Part shown: piece after piece, positions 44,787-57,367 of the stretch | Layout: every line of letters begins with the position of its first letter | Position numbering within the stretch: the stretch's first letter is position 1 | DNA from: Rhizophagus irregularis | Taxonomy: Eukaryota > Glomeromycota > Glomeromycetes > Glomerales > Glomeraceae | DNA length: 64,000 bases | Direction: 5' to 3' | Assembly (NCBI RefSeq): GCF_026210795.1 | Contig: NC_089432.1 | Coordinates: 2,542,001-2,606,000 of the forward strand | Notes under the pieces: generated by a model | What the model was told of the DNA's origin: nothing | The model's input: only the letters and a program-made list of their open reading frames with translations | The model's database searches: none | Position numbers and translations under genes: made by a program

Positions 44787-47105
44787 TTAATTATTATGTC
44801 CTAAATATTTCAATTTATTTTGTGCACTTTGAAATCCTTGATTAGCAGATTTTTTATACCAATAAATGGCTTGATCTATATTTTGTTTAATACCTTCCCC
44901 ATCTTCATACATTAAAGCAAGATTATATTGAGCATCACAACATTCCAATTTTGCTGCTTCTTGAAATAATTCAAATGCTTTTTTCTTATCAATATTAGTT
45001 CCAATCCCATTATTATAACAATAACCTAATAAATTCATTCCATCTGAATGATCTTCTGCAGATTTTTTAGCTAATTCAAAAGCTTTATTATAATCCTTTT
45101 CTGTACCATCACCATCAAGATATAAATTAATAAGATTACATTGAGCTCTAATATTACCTAAATCTGCTGCTTTTTGATATAATTTAAATGCTTTTTTCAT
45201 ATTAATTTCAGTTCCAATTCCCATACTATAACAATATCCTAACCTATTTATTCCATTTGGATTTCCTACTTTTGCTAATTTTTTTGATAATTCAAAAGCT
45301 TTATTATAATTTTTTTTAATACCTTTTCCTTCTATATATATACTAGCAAGAACTAACTGTGCTACAACATTTTCTAATTCCACCGCTTTTTGATATAATT
45401 CATAAGCTTTATGTTTATTAGTACAAGTTATAATTCCATGATAATTAAAATATCCAAGTAAATAAATAGAATTTGAATCATTTTGATTATTATTATTATT
45501 ATTTAAAAGCCAATTATAAATTTCTTGTAATTTTATCTCTTGATTATTAAAATAATTTAAAATATATCTTCTTATAACATATTCTTCTTTACCTTTATTT
45601 AAACATTGAAGATAAAATTTCATTAATTCATCAATCACAATACCTAAATCTTCTTCAGATATATTTTTATGAATATATTGAATTGTTGGTTCTGTTTCTT
45701 TTATTTCTTTCAAATAAATTTTATCAAAATTTTGAATAATAATTTTTTGTGATTCTTTAAATAAATCATTATTATTATTATGATTGTTATCTAACTTTTC
45801 ATTATCATCCGTTTGTATCTTAATAATTTCTCGTAATTTAGAAATTATTTGATTCATTACTGGTCTATTATCTGATTCTCCATTCCAACATTCTAAGACA
45901 CCATCCGACAAACGTTAGAATTACGTTAGAATTAATTAAATGTGAAAATTGAATAAAATAATAATTCAATAGAATTTTTAAAACAAAAAATAATTTGAGC
46001 GATATTTACCGATATAAAGATTAGAATAATCAAGAGGAGTATTTGAAACAATAGTTTCTCTGTAACCTTGTAAAATTTGGTTTACCAAATTAGAATCGTA
46101 CAATTTACCTTCAAACGGTGATTTACCACTTGATATCTCCCACAAAAGTACTCCAATACTATAAACGTCGCTCTTTTCATTAAATATAAACGATCGTACT
46201 ATATTATTTGATTCAACAATTAAACATTTTGGATCAATATAAGGAATTTTATCAAGTAAATCTGATGATTGTTTAGATATTTCTTTGATTCTATTTGATA
46301 ATCCAAGATCTACTAATTTTATAGTAGTATTCCTATGAACTAATATATTACCAGAATTCTATTATAAAATAAAATATAAGCGATCAAACCGTAAAGTGAA
46401 TTTAAATAATTTAACGAAAAAAATAATTTAATTACCAAATCGCCATGTATAATTCCTTTATCATGTAAAAATGATATAGTATATGTTAACTGGTACGCCA
46501 ATTTGTATTTGTCTTCCCAAGTAAGATTCTTAAAGTTCTCTTTCAAATAACTACGAAGAGATCTACCATCAACATCTTCCATTACTAATAAATATTCTTT
46601 CGCTTGATCATTATGATTTTCTAAAGAAAATAATTTAATTAATGTATTAGAACATTTCTTTCCTTTTTTTTAAAAAAAAAAAATCTATAAATTCGAAATA
46701 CGCATATACCTTTATTTGTAATTCCACAAAAGTTAATGATATTTTCATGAGAATCAATTTCACGATAAAGTTTAATCTAAATTTTACAAAAAATAAATTA
46801 GTAATTAAATTATTATAAATTACTAAATTAAAATATAATATTTTTTTTAAAAAAAAAATTACCTCTTGAACGATTTCTTTTATATCAACATTATCAATAT
46901 TAAAAGATTTTAATATAAAATAATGATCCGAATTTTTCCATTTTACACGATAAAAATTTCCGAAATTCCCATTACAGAATTTTTCAATATATAGAAAATC
47001 ATTATAATCATAATATTTTAAGTTATTTTTAAAAATATTTTCTTCAATCCAATTAATCCATTCATTTGTATTTACGGTAACTTTATTATTTTTTATGTCG
47101 GACAT
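44787..47105 (-). CDS. Kinase-Sel1 protein D with altered catalytic motifs (possible pseudokinase)
   Basis: Exons 46863-47105, 46710-46776, 46436-46620, 46010-46358 and 44787-45892 join in frame to 649 aa. The kinase fold is recognisable (about 28-300), but several key motifs differ. The glycine loop is CNGNFGNFY, lacking the first glycine. HRD is HGD, in IIHGDLNSGN. DFG is DLG, in KLVDLGLS. The ILKSF lysine and both catalytic aspartates remain. PYIDPK replaces APE. About six Sel1 repeats follow, more varied than in gene C. The open frame and clean introns argue for a functional gene, so it may serve as a scaffold or regulator rather than an enzyme. That is inference. Confidence 0.87.
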
Positions 47106-48310
47106 GTAATCCTTATTATTAATAATGATTTTGATTATATATTTTTATTGGAAATTTTTTTTGGACATGAAACTTGAATAATAATTTAATTTTTTAAATA
47201 ATTATTTTGAAATACTTTATTGGAAAAGAATTTTTTTTTCTTTTTTTTTTTCTTTAAACGTATAAAATCTGATTTCATGCATAAATGTTATTTGTACTAA
47301 AATAATTTTGTCATACCTTGTTGATCAATCATATGACTTGAATACAACATTTATTCGATGCATGATTTTAAATTTTTTATTACAAAGATTTAACAAATTA
47401 TGACCAATCTTGACCAGATTCAAAGTATAAAAATATAATATTCATATGACCATTACGTAATTAATATAATAACATTAATTACGTTGTTTTATTGTCGGAA
47501 ATTTGTTTTTATATTTCTTTGGCACATGACCAAGAATTCTTCCTTTTTACGATATTAATAGCATGCATTTATGGTCACATCTCCGTTTAACATATAATAT
47601 TTGTTGTATAATACTATATAAATTTATTTTCATATTATTCTTTGCAATTAATTACGAATGATTAATTGATTGAACAAAAAATGATTGTGATCGACATCGC
47701 ACAATATTCCAAAAATGATTAAGAAATGAGACTCATGTGTTATTTCAATCATTTTTTTTAAAATGTGCATTTTTATTACGTACGGATAATTTTAAGAAAG
47801 AATTTACTTAAATAGTTCATCCATACGTTTAGCTCACCTATTTGTCATCTATTTCCGGTATAACGTTTAACCAAATTTTTAAGAAAAAAACATAACATTT
47901 ATTTTTGACTATAAGCTTTTCTTTATTTATTTATTTTTTTATTGATTGTATAAATGAACAAATTATAATATAATTTGGCATGTGAATAAAAAATTATAAA
48001 TTTCTAAAAAAAGGAGGTTTCACCTTTTCCGTGAGGTGACCAGTGACCACACAACAAACACATATGCAAGCGTATATCATGGGAATATCAAACATAATAT
48101 TTTGCAAATCTTTATTTATTATTTAAAAATCAAAATAAAAAATAAAAAGTATAAACTATATAGAATCTTATATTATCACGTGACATAATGGATAGCAGAA
48201 TATTTTAACACTTTAACGGTATTTGAAACTAAAGAATAATAAAACCTTCTATTTTGCAAATAGTAAAATATTTTATTAAATTTCTCAAAAATTTCATGTA
48301 ATAATTCATT
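47106..48310. other. Intergenic region between D and E
   Basis: No gene or clear repeat. Long T runs occur at 47228-47252, and the sequence is otherwise AT-rich. It should contain the promoter of D and the 3' end of E. Confidence 0.45.
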
Positions 48311-50552
48311 CTACTCTTGAAGATTATTTAATCTAGTTTGAGCACTTTGAAATCCTTGTTTAGCAGATTTTTTGTACCAATAAATTGCTTGATTAATATC
48401 TTTTTTAATTCCATTCCCATTTTCATACATTAAAGCAAGATTATATTGAGCCACATCAAGTCCTAAATTTGCAGCTTTTTGATAAAATTCAACGGCTTTT
48501 TCCATATTAACATCTGTTCCAATTCCATTTTTATAATAATAACCTAATAAATTTATCCCATCTGAATATTCTCCTTTTGCTGATTTTTTTGATAATTCAA
48601 ATGCCTTTTTTTGATTTATTTCAGTACCTTTTCCTTCTTCATACATTAAAGCGAGATTATATTGAGCTTTAATATTTCCCAAGTTTGCCGATTTTTGATA
48701 CAATTCAAATGCTTTTTGCATATCAATATCAGTTCCAATTCCAAGATCATAACAATATCCTAACATATTTATTCCATTTGAATGTTCTCTTTCTGCTAAT
48801 TTTTTAGATAATTCAAATGCTTTATTATAATTTTTATCAACACCTTTTCCATTAACATACATATAAGTAAGATCAACTTGTGCCACACTATTTTCTAACT
48901 TTGCTGCTTTTTGATATAATTCATAAGCCTTTTGTTTATTAATATTAATTTTAATTCCATGATAATTAAAATATCCAAGTAAATAAACGGAATTTGAATC
49001 ATTTTGATTATTTAAAAGCCAATTATAAATTTCTTGTAAATTTAATTTATGATTATTAATATAATCAAATATATGTTGTTTCCTTACACTTTCTTCTTTT
49101 CCTTCATTTAATTCCTTAAAATAAAGATTAACCAATTCATCAATTATGATACTTAGATCTTCTTCAAATATACTTTTGTTAATATTTTGAGTAGTCGGTT
49201 CTATTTCAATTATATTCGACTTCATAAAATTTTGAATTATTTGAGGTAATTCTCTATTTAAATTTGGTACATTCTCTGATTGTTTTACGTTTGTTTCTGT
49301 AATAATTGTTTTTAATTTATCAACGACTTGAATAATAGTTGGTCTATTGATCGGTTCGTTATTCCAACATTCTGAACAGATGTAAAAATAAGAAATTAAT
49401 ATATCAAAATACGTAAAATCATGATGTTAAAAAAATTATATATTTACCAGTATAAATCTTTATATAATCTTCGGGTGTATTTGGTATAGGGGTTTCTTTC
49501 AGTCCTTGTGAAATCTTATACATTAAACTAAGATCATAATTCTCTTCATCAAATGGTAATTTCCCACTCGATATCTCCCATAATAATACACCAACACTAT
49601 ATATGTCGCTCTTTTCATTTAATAAATAGGTTTGTATTTGATTGTCTCTTTGTCCATTAAAACATTTTGGGTCAATATAAGGAATATAAGGAATCGTCCC
49701 GAATAACTTGATTTTTTCATCAATTCTTTTTGAAAGCCCAAAATCGGTCAATTTGATATTATTTTGATGAATTAATACGTTATTTGAGTGCTATTATTAA
49801 AATATAAAGAGAACTATTAAAATTATAGTCAAAAAAAAAAAATACGTATAAAATAATAATAAATAAATTTACCAGATCGCGGTGTACAATTTTTTCGTCA
49901 TGTAAATATGATACGGCACAAGATAGTTGAAAAGCCAAATTAATTTTATCGTTCCAAGTAAGGTTTTCAAAATTTTCTCTCAAATATTTACGAAAGGTAC
50001 CACCATCGGCATATTCCATCACTAAATATTTTTTCACTTGGCCATCTCGATTTTCTAAAAAGGAATTATTAATGGATATATCAAAAAATTTTTTTTTATA
50101 TATAAACATATATAAACACGTTATTTCAATTATATAATATATTCATACCTTTATTATCTGTAATTCCAAAAAATTTAATGATATTTTCATGAAAATTAAG
50201 TTTGCGATAAAGTTTAAGCTAAATTAATAAATAATTTAATATGATATAATATAAAAAAAAATGCAACTAATATATATATATATTAGTTACATATAACGTA
50301 TTGTTATTATATTTTATTTATTACCTCACATAATATAGTGGCGTTGTCTAGATTAAAAGATTTTAATACAAAATATTGATCCGAGTTTTTAATATTTGCG
50401 CGATAAACATTTTCATAGTCCCCGTCGTCGATTCTTTCAATATTATAAAAATTATTGTACTCGTAATATTTTATATTATTTTTAGATATAACTTCTTCAG
50501 TCCATTTGTCAGAATTTCTGGAAGTTTGCAATTCATCTTTGTTATTAGACAT
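48311..50552 (-). CDS. Kinase-Sel1 protein E with degenerate glycine loop
   Basis: Exons 50325-50552, 50149-50218, 49873-50054, 49448-49790 and 48311-49371 join in frame to 627 aa. The start is MSNNKDEL at 50552, which matches MSNNAEQ of gene C; an in-frame ATG 14 codons upstream is less likely. The glycine loop is IDDGDYENVY, so the GxGxxG pattern is lost. The VLKSF lysine, HRDLHSNN, TDFGLS and SDVYSVGVLLWE are intact, and PYIDPK replaces APE. About six Sel1 repeats (around 390-620) follow. The frame and splice sites are intact. ATP binding may be weakened, though some kinases work with altered loops. Its upstream region is shared with pseudogene F. Confidence 0.88.
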
Positions 50553-50600
50553 TGAAAATATTAAAAATTTTCTAAAAAAAAAGTTTTTTTTCAAAAAAAA

Positions 50601-50740
50601 AATTAAAATTACTCACAAAACCATGAAACGTAAAAATGTGTATTAATATAAATAGTACAGAGCAGGATTTTACTTGTTTACATGTTTTACTTCGGTTGGT
50701 TAACCGTGCATTATTGTTAAAATTGATTTCAAACCACGTG
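50601..50740 (-). promoter_or_regulatory. Conserved promoter block upstream of gene E
   Basis: Nearly identical sequence lies upstream of F (57262-57367, continued at 59658-59703 after a retroposon). Read toward the gene it holds a CACGTG box, a GGTTAACC palindrome, then a TATA-like TTTATATTAATA about 90-100 bp before the ATG. Conservation of non-coding sequence between two paralogs suggests either shared control or simple recent duplication. Confidence 0.5.
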
Positions 50741-50946
50741 TTCACTGCATGAAGGAATTGTTAATCATTTTTCGGAACGTATCATTTTTAGTAATACATA
50801 TGTATATTTTTTTATTTTACATTTTAAAAAAACAATGCAATACTTATTTAATATTTTATTACATTAACCCCCTTATGCTTTACTAAAAGAATTTTTTAAG
50901 AAATAAAATAAATTTTCAAAAAAAAATTTTTTTATTATATTTATTA

Positions 50947-51005
50947 TAGGATTTATTTATTTATTTATTTATTTTATTTATTTATTTATTTATTTTTTTT
51001 TTTTG
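50947..51005. repeat. ATTT microsatellite and T run
   Basis: Tandem TTTA units followed by a run of T residues. Confidence 0.8.
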
Positions 51006-52374
51006 CGATATCGATAGATAAGAATCCGTATACAAGCCTCGCGGCAAAGTTATAATGATCGACATCTGGCTTGCCGTAACGAAAAATATACATATATTTA
51101 CAGTGGATTTTCAATTAATTGAATTCGTTAATAGCCCTTTTCATTTTAGCTTAAATGATTTACGTTCAAAATTTAAATTTAATAAATTTAATTTAGTTAT
51201 AGATAATTTTCTCTGAGATTATTACTTTTAGGTATTTCTATTGATCTACTTATTAATAAAGAAATTTTTTTTTTTTTTTTTTTGTTAGTAACGTGCGCGT
51301 TAACTAATGTTGAAAAAAAAATTCAATATATTTTGTTGATCATTTCCATTTTCGAGATTTGTTACACATTTCGTTACCAAGTATACCAAGTATTAGAAAA
51401 ATGAAGTTTAAATTAGAGCTAAAAAAAAAAGTAACACTGAAATCTTCGTAAAAAAAAGAAATAATTTATATAAAAAGAGGGAATTATTGTATTTTATTCT
51501 TAAAAAAATTTCTATATTTTTTGTTAAAATTAATCCTGGAAAATAATAAAAATAATATAAGACATAACGCATAACAAATTCTAATTTTATGAATTCAATA
51601 ACCAATTATACATTTCTTGTAAATTAATTGCTTTAAAAATAAAAGTCCTGATAGATGATTTAGTAAACGCAAACTTTTGAAATTTATCTTTTTTGATCAT
51701 TCACTTGGTTTCATTATGAAGAAAATAAATTTTTTTAACTTGACCACGTTCCTTTAATTGACTTCTTGGCACAGAGTAATAAGTGTGTTCTTAATTAAAT
51801 TTCACGAGAGTAATAAAATAAAATAGTATAGCCTAATAAAATTTAAAGGATTTTTTTTTTTGCTTAATCAATTAAAGCTTTCATTAAATAACGTTTGAGG
51901 ATAAGCCGTAAATTTTTAATAAATATCTTCAATAAATCTTGAGTGAAATCAATAATAATTAAAATTATAACCATCTACTAGGAAGAAATAAAAAATTTTT
52001 ATCATTTTTATCGGATCAATAAAATATAACGTATCATTTTTATGAAATCTAATTCTTTCGTCTTAATCAATCAATCATCTTTAGTCTAATGGCTTTTATG
52101 TCGCTCCCTGAATGTGTAGACAGTGTTGTGACTGGGAATAGGACATATCCTTGGATGGAACAGGATGGGACAGTCCATAATTCGGTCAAGATATTGTTGA
52201 CGTCCAAGACAAAATTTAATTATAAGATGATTTACCGTACTTCATTAATGTCGTGTAATTTAGTTGATTACACGAGTAGGTAACGTCCGAAGGACCTAGT
52301 CCTTCAGACTAACGTCCTTGGGATAATATCTTGGACGGGACATCAAATTTTTGTGGGCATTGTCCCGTCATATC

Positions 52375-52411
52375 ACTGGTTTACCTATATTATATAGGTA
52401 GGTAAACCAGT
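52375..52411. repeat. Palindrome, 13-bp arms
   Basis: ACTGGTTTACCTA and its complement TAGGTAAACCAGT flank a short AT-rich loop with a TAGG duplication. It lies at the end of a stretch with several GGACGGGACA-type repeats and may be a terminus of a decayed element. Confidence 0.6.
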
Positions 52412-52444
52412 ATGGATTCAAAACAAATTGGGTCTCAATTTATA

Positions 52445-52610
52445 TACGAGCAGGTATCTGGACTTTTCGCCGAAGTCATTTCGCCGAAGGGATATTTCAC
52501 TGAAGGGATATTTCGCTGAAAGGACGTTTCTCCGAAATACCATTTCACCGAAACCCAATTCCATTTCGCCGAAGCCATTTTATCGTATAGACATTTCAGC
52601 GAAAAATTAT
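52445..52610. repeat. Satellite of TTTCGCCGAAG units
   Basis: Around ten imperfect copies of a motif such as CATTTCGCCGAAGGGATA in direct orientation. Each contains the short palindrome TTCGCCGAA or variants. It is related in motif to the GTCGGCGAAA repeat at 43.7-43.9 kb. Confidence 0.65.
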
Positions 52611-53213
52611 TTATTCCATTTGGTTATTTTATTGTTTTTATACTAAATATATAAAGAAATTTTTTCTAGAAAAATTTCTGCATTAGCTAATTTTTATTAA
52701 ATTTATCTCGTTGAGTCGTTGTTTATAATATATTAATAGTCTTTTTTTACTTACTTTTACGCGAATAAATGTTTTCAGGAAAATAAAGTTATTTATTTAT
52801 TTCTTAACAATTAATATCAGTTACTTGAATGTTAAAGTGATAATATCCTGGAAAAAAAAAATTCCCTAAAAAATAATTTTTCATTGCGCGTTTTATTAAA
52901 ATGTTAATCGCTACCATTTTTGGCGAAATGGACTGTAACCATACATCCTGAAGATAAAGATATAACAACTTTTTATCTTGTTTTTGACGTTAAATTCTCA
53001 TAATATTTGGGATGTCCGTTGGCACTTTCATGGTCACCTTGATTATAATCTTGTCCTTAACTTTTTGAAATAATAAAAAAATTCAATAATTTTTTTACTT
53101 TTTAATAAGGGTTTTATTTTTGTCAACCCTTCGAGATTAGAAAACTACTTTAAACTAAAAGATCCACCAAATACTGTTAAAGTAAATCAGTTTTGATTTT
53201 GAGTAACATGAAT

Positions 53214-53483
53214 TTAGGGATGGCAACGGTTATGATCATAACCGTTTAACCGACCGTTTAACCGTCATTTAACTGACCATTCGACCAACCATTTAACATT
53301 TGACTGACCATTTTTAACCATTTGACCGACGACCATTTAACCAATTATTTAAGTAAAATGGTATAACTGACCGTTTAACCGACCGTTTAACCAATTTTTA
53401 ACCGACCATAACTGACCGTTTAAATTGCTATAACCGATTATAATCGACCATAACCGACCATAACCGACCGTTGTCATCCCTAA
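53214..53483. mobile_element. hAT-like MITE rich in ACCGACCGTTTAACC
   Basis: The ends are TTAGGGATGGCAACGG and, in reverse, TTAGGGATGACAACGG, flanked by an imperfect 8-bp duplication (ACATGAAT / ACATGATT). The interior is made of repeated ACCGACCGTTTAACC and ACCATAACCGACC. The equivalent 3' flank of gene G (near 61365-61380) has the empty site. Confidence 0.7.
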
Positions 53484-55799
53484 ACATGATTATTATTTGT
53501 TGTACAGTACTTTAGCCTTTATGTTTCATTTTATCTTCATTTGTTTAAGAAATGTTTTTGATATTTTCTTTTTCAAAAGGTAAAATCATTTTAAACGTTT
53601 TAATGAAAAATTAATTAGTTTATTATACTAGGTATAAATAATAATTTTATAATAAAAATCAACATTACATAATAATTCAACAAATTCTTGGTATTTGGAT
53701 AGATAATACAGTAAATATACAATTTAAAAAAAGAAAATGTCTTTAAATAATTTTACATAAAATGTTTCTAATTTTTTTTAAGTATTTTTAATTTATTTTG
53801 AGCATCTTGATGTTCTTGTTTAGCGGATTGTTCATACCAATAAATTGCTTTGTCTATATCTTTTTCGATTCCATCTCCCTTCTCATACATAACAGCAAGA
53901 TTATATTGTCCAGTTTTATTTCCTAAATTTGCAGCTTTTTGATATAATTCAACTGCCTTTTTATTATTAATACTTATCCCAATTCCGTTATTGTAACAAT
54001 ATCCTAACATCGTTATTCCGTTTGAATGTTCACTTTCAGCTGATTTTTTAAATAATTCAAAAGCTTTTTGATTATCTACATCAATACCTTCTCCTATATA
54101 TAAAAGTCCAAGATTATTCATAGCTATCAAATGTCCATTATTTGCAGCTTTTTTATACCAATTAGGAGCTTTTTTAAAATTTTTTTCAATACATTTCCCA
54201 ATATGATAAAAATAACCTAATTTATGTTGTCCCATTGCATAATCTAACTCAGCCATTTTTTCATAATATACAAATGCTAGTTTTTCATTCTTTGTAATCA
54301 TTCCATATCCAAATTCATAACAATTTCCAACATAATATTGTGCTAATATATGATCCTGTATCGATGCATTAAAAAACAAGTTAAATGCTCTCCTATTATC
54401 ATTGGGTGTTCCAATTCCATAATAATTAAAATATCCAAGTAAAAAAATGGAATTTGAATTGGTTTGGTTAAATGATAGCCGATTATAGATTTCTTTTGAA
54501 TTTATATTATGATTATTAAGATAATCAAGAACATGCTGTTTTGACTCATCTTTTCTATTAACCTCCCTAAAAATAAGATCAACTATTTCATCAACTATTA
54601 TAACTATTATGCTTAAATTCTGAATCATCTGAGATGATTCTCCATGCAATGGATTTTTTATACTAGTTGGAATTAAACTTTCATTTGATGTACTAGGAAT
54701 AATTTGATTAAACATATTTTGTTGATAAATTGTTGTGCTACTTGAATTTAGAGATATTCTTAATCTATTAACAACTTCATGTATTGATGGTCGTTTACTT
54801 TGTTCACCATTCCAACATTCTAATAATTGTATTTGATTAAACTATGAAAAAAAAATAAATATAATTAATAATATAGTGAAAATCAAACTTACCAGTATAA
54901 AGATCAGAATAATCATTAGGAGTATCGGAAATAATTTCTTCTCTTCGACCTTGTGAAATTTTATACAATAAACTAAGATCATAATTTTCTTCATGAAATG
55001 GTGGTTTCCCACTTGATATTTCCCATAACAATACGCCAATACTATATACATCACTCTTCTCATTTAGTTTTAAATTATCCGTTATTACTTTCGGATCGGT
55101 ATAAGGAACCTTACCAAGTTCTCTTGATTGTGAATTAGATGTTTCATCAACCCTTTTTGATAATCCAAAGTCTGCCAACTTAATGGAATTTTGATGAACT
55201 AACACATTACAAGAATGCTATAATACATATAACACAAGTAGTATTAAATTAATTGTTAACTTAATTCATGAAATATATAAATTTTTTAAAAAAATCACCA
55301 AGTCCCGGTGAACAATCCCTTCATCATGCAGGCATAATATAGAACAAGCTAATTGGTATGCCAAACTATATTTATTATTCCAGGTAAGTCTATGGAAGTT
55401 ATTCTTCAAATAGTCACGAAGGGTACCACTGGCTGCATATTCCATTACTAACAAATAATCTTTTGTTGGATTAAATATATTATCTAATAAAAGTAGTTAT
55501 TATTAATTATTTTATTAAAAAAACAAAAAAATATTTAAATCATTTTTTATAATATTCTCAACAGTACCTGACTCATGTTTTGTAATTCCGTAAAAGCGAA
55601 TAATGTTATCATGAAAATCTACATCTCGTTGAAGTTTAAGCTAAATTAATAATTAAAAAAAATAAATATAAAGAAGATATAAAAAAATAAATATTTTTTA
55701 GAATATGCAATTAAATTTTTTAATAATAATAAAAATTACCTCATGAACAATTTCTTTCAAAGTAATTTTATTAAGACAATAAAAAGATTTTAACGCTAA

Positions 55800-55986
55800 C
55801 CCTGTAAAAAATCTGATCTGTGTTTTATCTTTCCATGTTTTTTCCGTGAATGTATCATTTTCATGGAATTTATAGCCTTAAATCATGGAAATTTTCATCT
55901 CGCTAACACGGATATCCGTGAATGTATCATTTTCACGGAATTTTTACGGAAGACACGGAGAAATAATGGAAATATTTTTTATAGGG
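55800..55986. mobile_element. MITE with TAA duplication (Harbinger-like)
   Basis: 187 bp. Terminal repeats are CCCTGTAAAAAAT and, in reverse, CCCTATAAAAAAT. TAA is duplicated at 55797-55799 and 55987-55989, and the intact paralogs read through the site with a single TAA. A 3-bp TWA duplication fits PIF/Harbinger elements, though the termini are not typical, so the superfamily is tentative. The interior has repeated GTGAATGTATCATTTTCA. Confidence 0.75.
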
Positions 55987-56099
55987 TAAATAATTATCAA
56001 AATTTTTCCAATTTGCACAGAAAACCTTTCTGAATGCCCTGGAACCGATTTCTTGAATATTTTTAAAATCTTCAAATTCATAATATTTAACATGTTTTT

Positions 56100-57128
56100 T
56101 AGTGTTGCCGGCCGTAATAGTTGTAACAGGTTGTAAAGGTTGTAACGTATTGCCGTAAAGTTGTAACGTTTTGCCGTAATTTTCTAACCAGTTGTAATTG
56201 ATGTAATGTTCGTAATTGGTGTAACATACAAAATAGCTAATTTTTAAAATAGATGTAACCATTAATAACGGATGTATTGATTTTATTATAAAATGGCATT
56301 TAATCCTTAAAAAATAAGAAAACTCACGTGAATTTTCTTAATTATCTTTATTAATGATACTTAAATCTTGATCATTGTGAATTATCGCATATCCGATATG
56401 TAATTGGATTATCAACTCTTTTCTAGGGAAATGAACAAGTTAATATTTTTTTTTATTGTTTTACTTTTATTTTCAATCTTTTTCTTTTGGTTGATCTCAT
56501 TTTATTTAGCAGATTCTTGGTTCTTTACGGACTATGGAAAAGATAGGTCTTTCTATTTAGGAACGTAACTAATTTCTTTTTTGTTTTCTTTTTTGTAGAA
56601 ATGCTTTGGACTTTCGGACTATTTGAAATGGGATTTTTGTAGTAATTTGAAAGGTGTTTTTCTTAATAAGAGTAAAAGCATGTGAATTTCTATTACTGGT
56701 AATTTACCATTGGTAGTATTATTTCATTACATTAGTATTGAGATAAATAAAAAAAAGAATGTAATGAAAATTTTCCATTTTAATAATTTACCGACATGGT
56801 TTGTGACATTTTTTTAAAAAAATACACGAGTAAAAATTATAAATTAGATTTTTTGCATTCATTCATAGGAAAAATTACGTCACTTATAATCAAAAACTTG
56901 ATTTTTATTGAACTATTTTCATCATAATTTAGTTAATAGCAGAATTACGTCATGTGTTTATAATCAAATATAATTTACCGATCTACAACTTAATTACAAC
57001 TTACAGCATAATTACGTATTACAACTCTAATACGGCACTTTACAACTTTTGCCGTAGTTGTAAATCAGGGTTACAACCCAAGTTGTAATCCAAAATGCCG
57101 TAATTGTTACTTACGGCCGGCAACACTA
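56100..57128. mobile_element. Non-autonomous hAT-like transposon in exon 1 of F
   Basis: 1029 bp with terminal repeats TAGTGTTGCCGGCCGTAA, exact at both ends. It is flanked by the 8-bp duplication ATGTTTTT (56092-56099 and 57129-57136). CAGTGTTGCC / TAGTGTTGCC ends are common among hAT elements. Subterminal regions repeat TTGTAAC and GCCGTAA. No transposase was seen. The host sequence continues correctly on both sides into the kinase N-terminus. Confidence 0.88.
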
Positions 57129-57261
57129 ATGTTTTTTACTGATAGCTTCTTCAATCCAATTAATCCATTCATCCACATTTTCATTATTTTGCATTTTGTT
57201 ACTATTGTTTATTATTCGAAATAGTGAATAGAGTAAGCAATAAAAATTTTGACGGGAAAAG

Positions 57262-57367
57262 AAATTAAAATTACTCCCAAAATACCACGAAACGTAAAAA
57301 TGTGTATTAATATAAATAGTACAAAGCAGGATTTTACTTGTTTTGGCTTCGGTTGGTTAACCGTTAT
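57262..57367 (-). promoter_or_regulatory. Proximal promoter block of F, cut by a retroposon
   Basis: Matches 50601-50709 upstream of E. The distal part, including CACGTG, continues at 59658-59703 on the other side of the retroposon. Confidence 0.5.
57355..57367. repeat. Target-site duplication of the retroposon, left copy
   Basis: GGTTAACCGTTAT, repeated exactly at 59645-59657. Confidence 0.75.

Larger units (their letters stand above)
50553..53767. other. Upstream region of E, satellites and MITEs
   Basis: No gene. It contains the conserved promoter block (50601-50740), an ATTT microsatellite (50947-51005), a palindrome with repeated TTGGACGGGACA-type sequence (52090-52411), a TTTCGCCGAA satellite (52445-52610) and an hAT-like MITE (53214-53483). 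The last 550 bp resemble the 3' flank of gene G near 61320-61670. Confidence 0.45.
53768..57194 (-). pseudogene. TKL kinase-Sel1 gene F, exon 1 split by two transposons
   Basis: Exons 2-5 are intact and spliceable: 55568-55640, 55299-55483, 54893-55217, 53768-54819. They encode [27 protein letters not shown] and about six Sel1 repeats. Exon 1 (original span 55740-57194, ATG at 57194) is broken by a 187-bp element at 55800-55986 and a 1029-bp hAT-like element at 56100-57128. The remaining exon 1 also has a weakened glycine loop (GSRAFRKVF). A frame from inside the hAT element through the kinase N-lobe is a chance fusion. The closest relative is gene G. Its promoter is also split by the retroposon at 57368-59644. 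Confidence 0.85.

Noticed and set aside
52089-52283. Small plus-strand ORF of 64 codons
   Set aside because: It lies in a stretch of repeated GGACGGGACA-type sequence and looks non-coding.
55933-56262. ORF joining a novel N-terminus to a kinase N-lobe
   Set aside because: It runs from the hAT element through interrupted exon 1 into the second MITE; a chance fusion across insertions.
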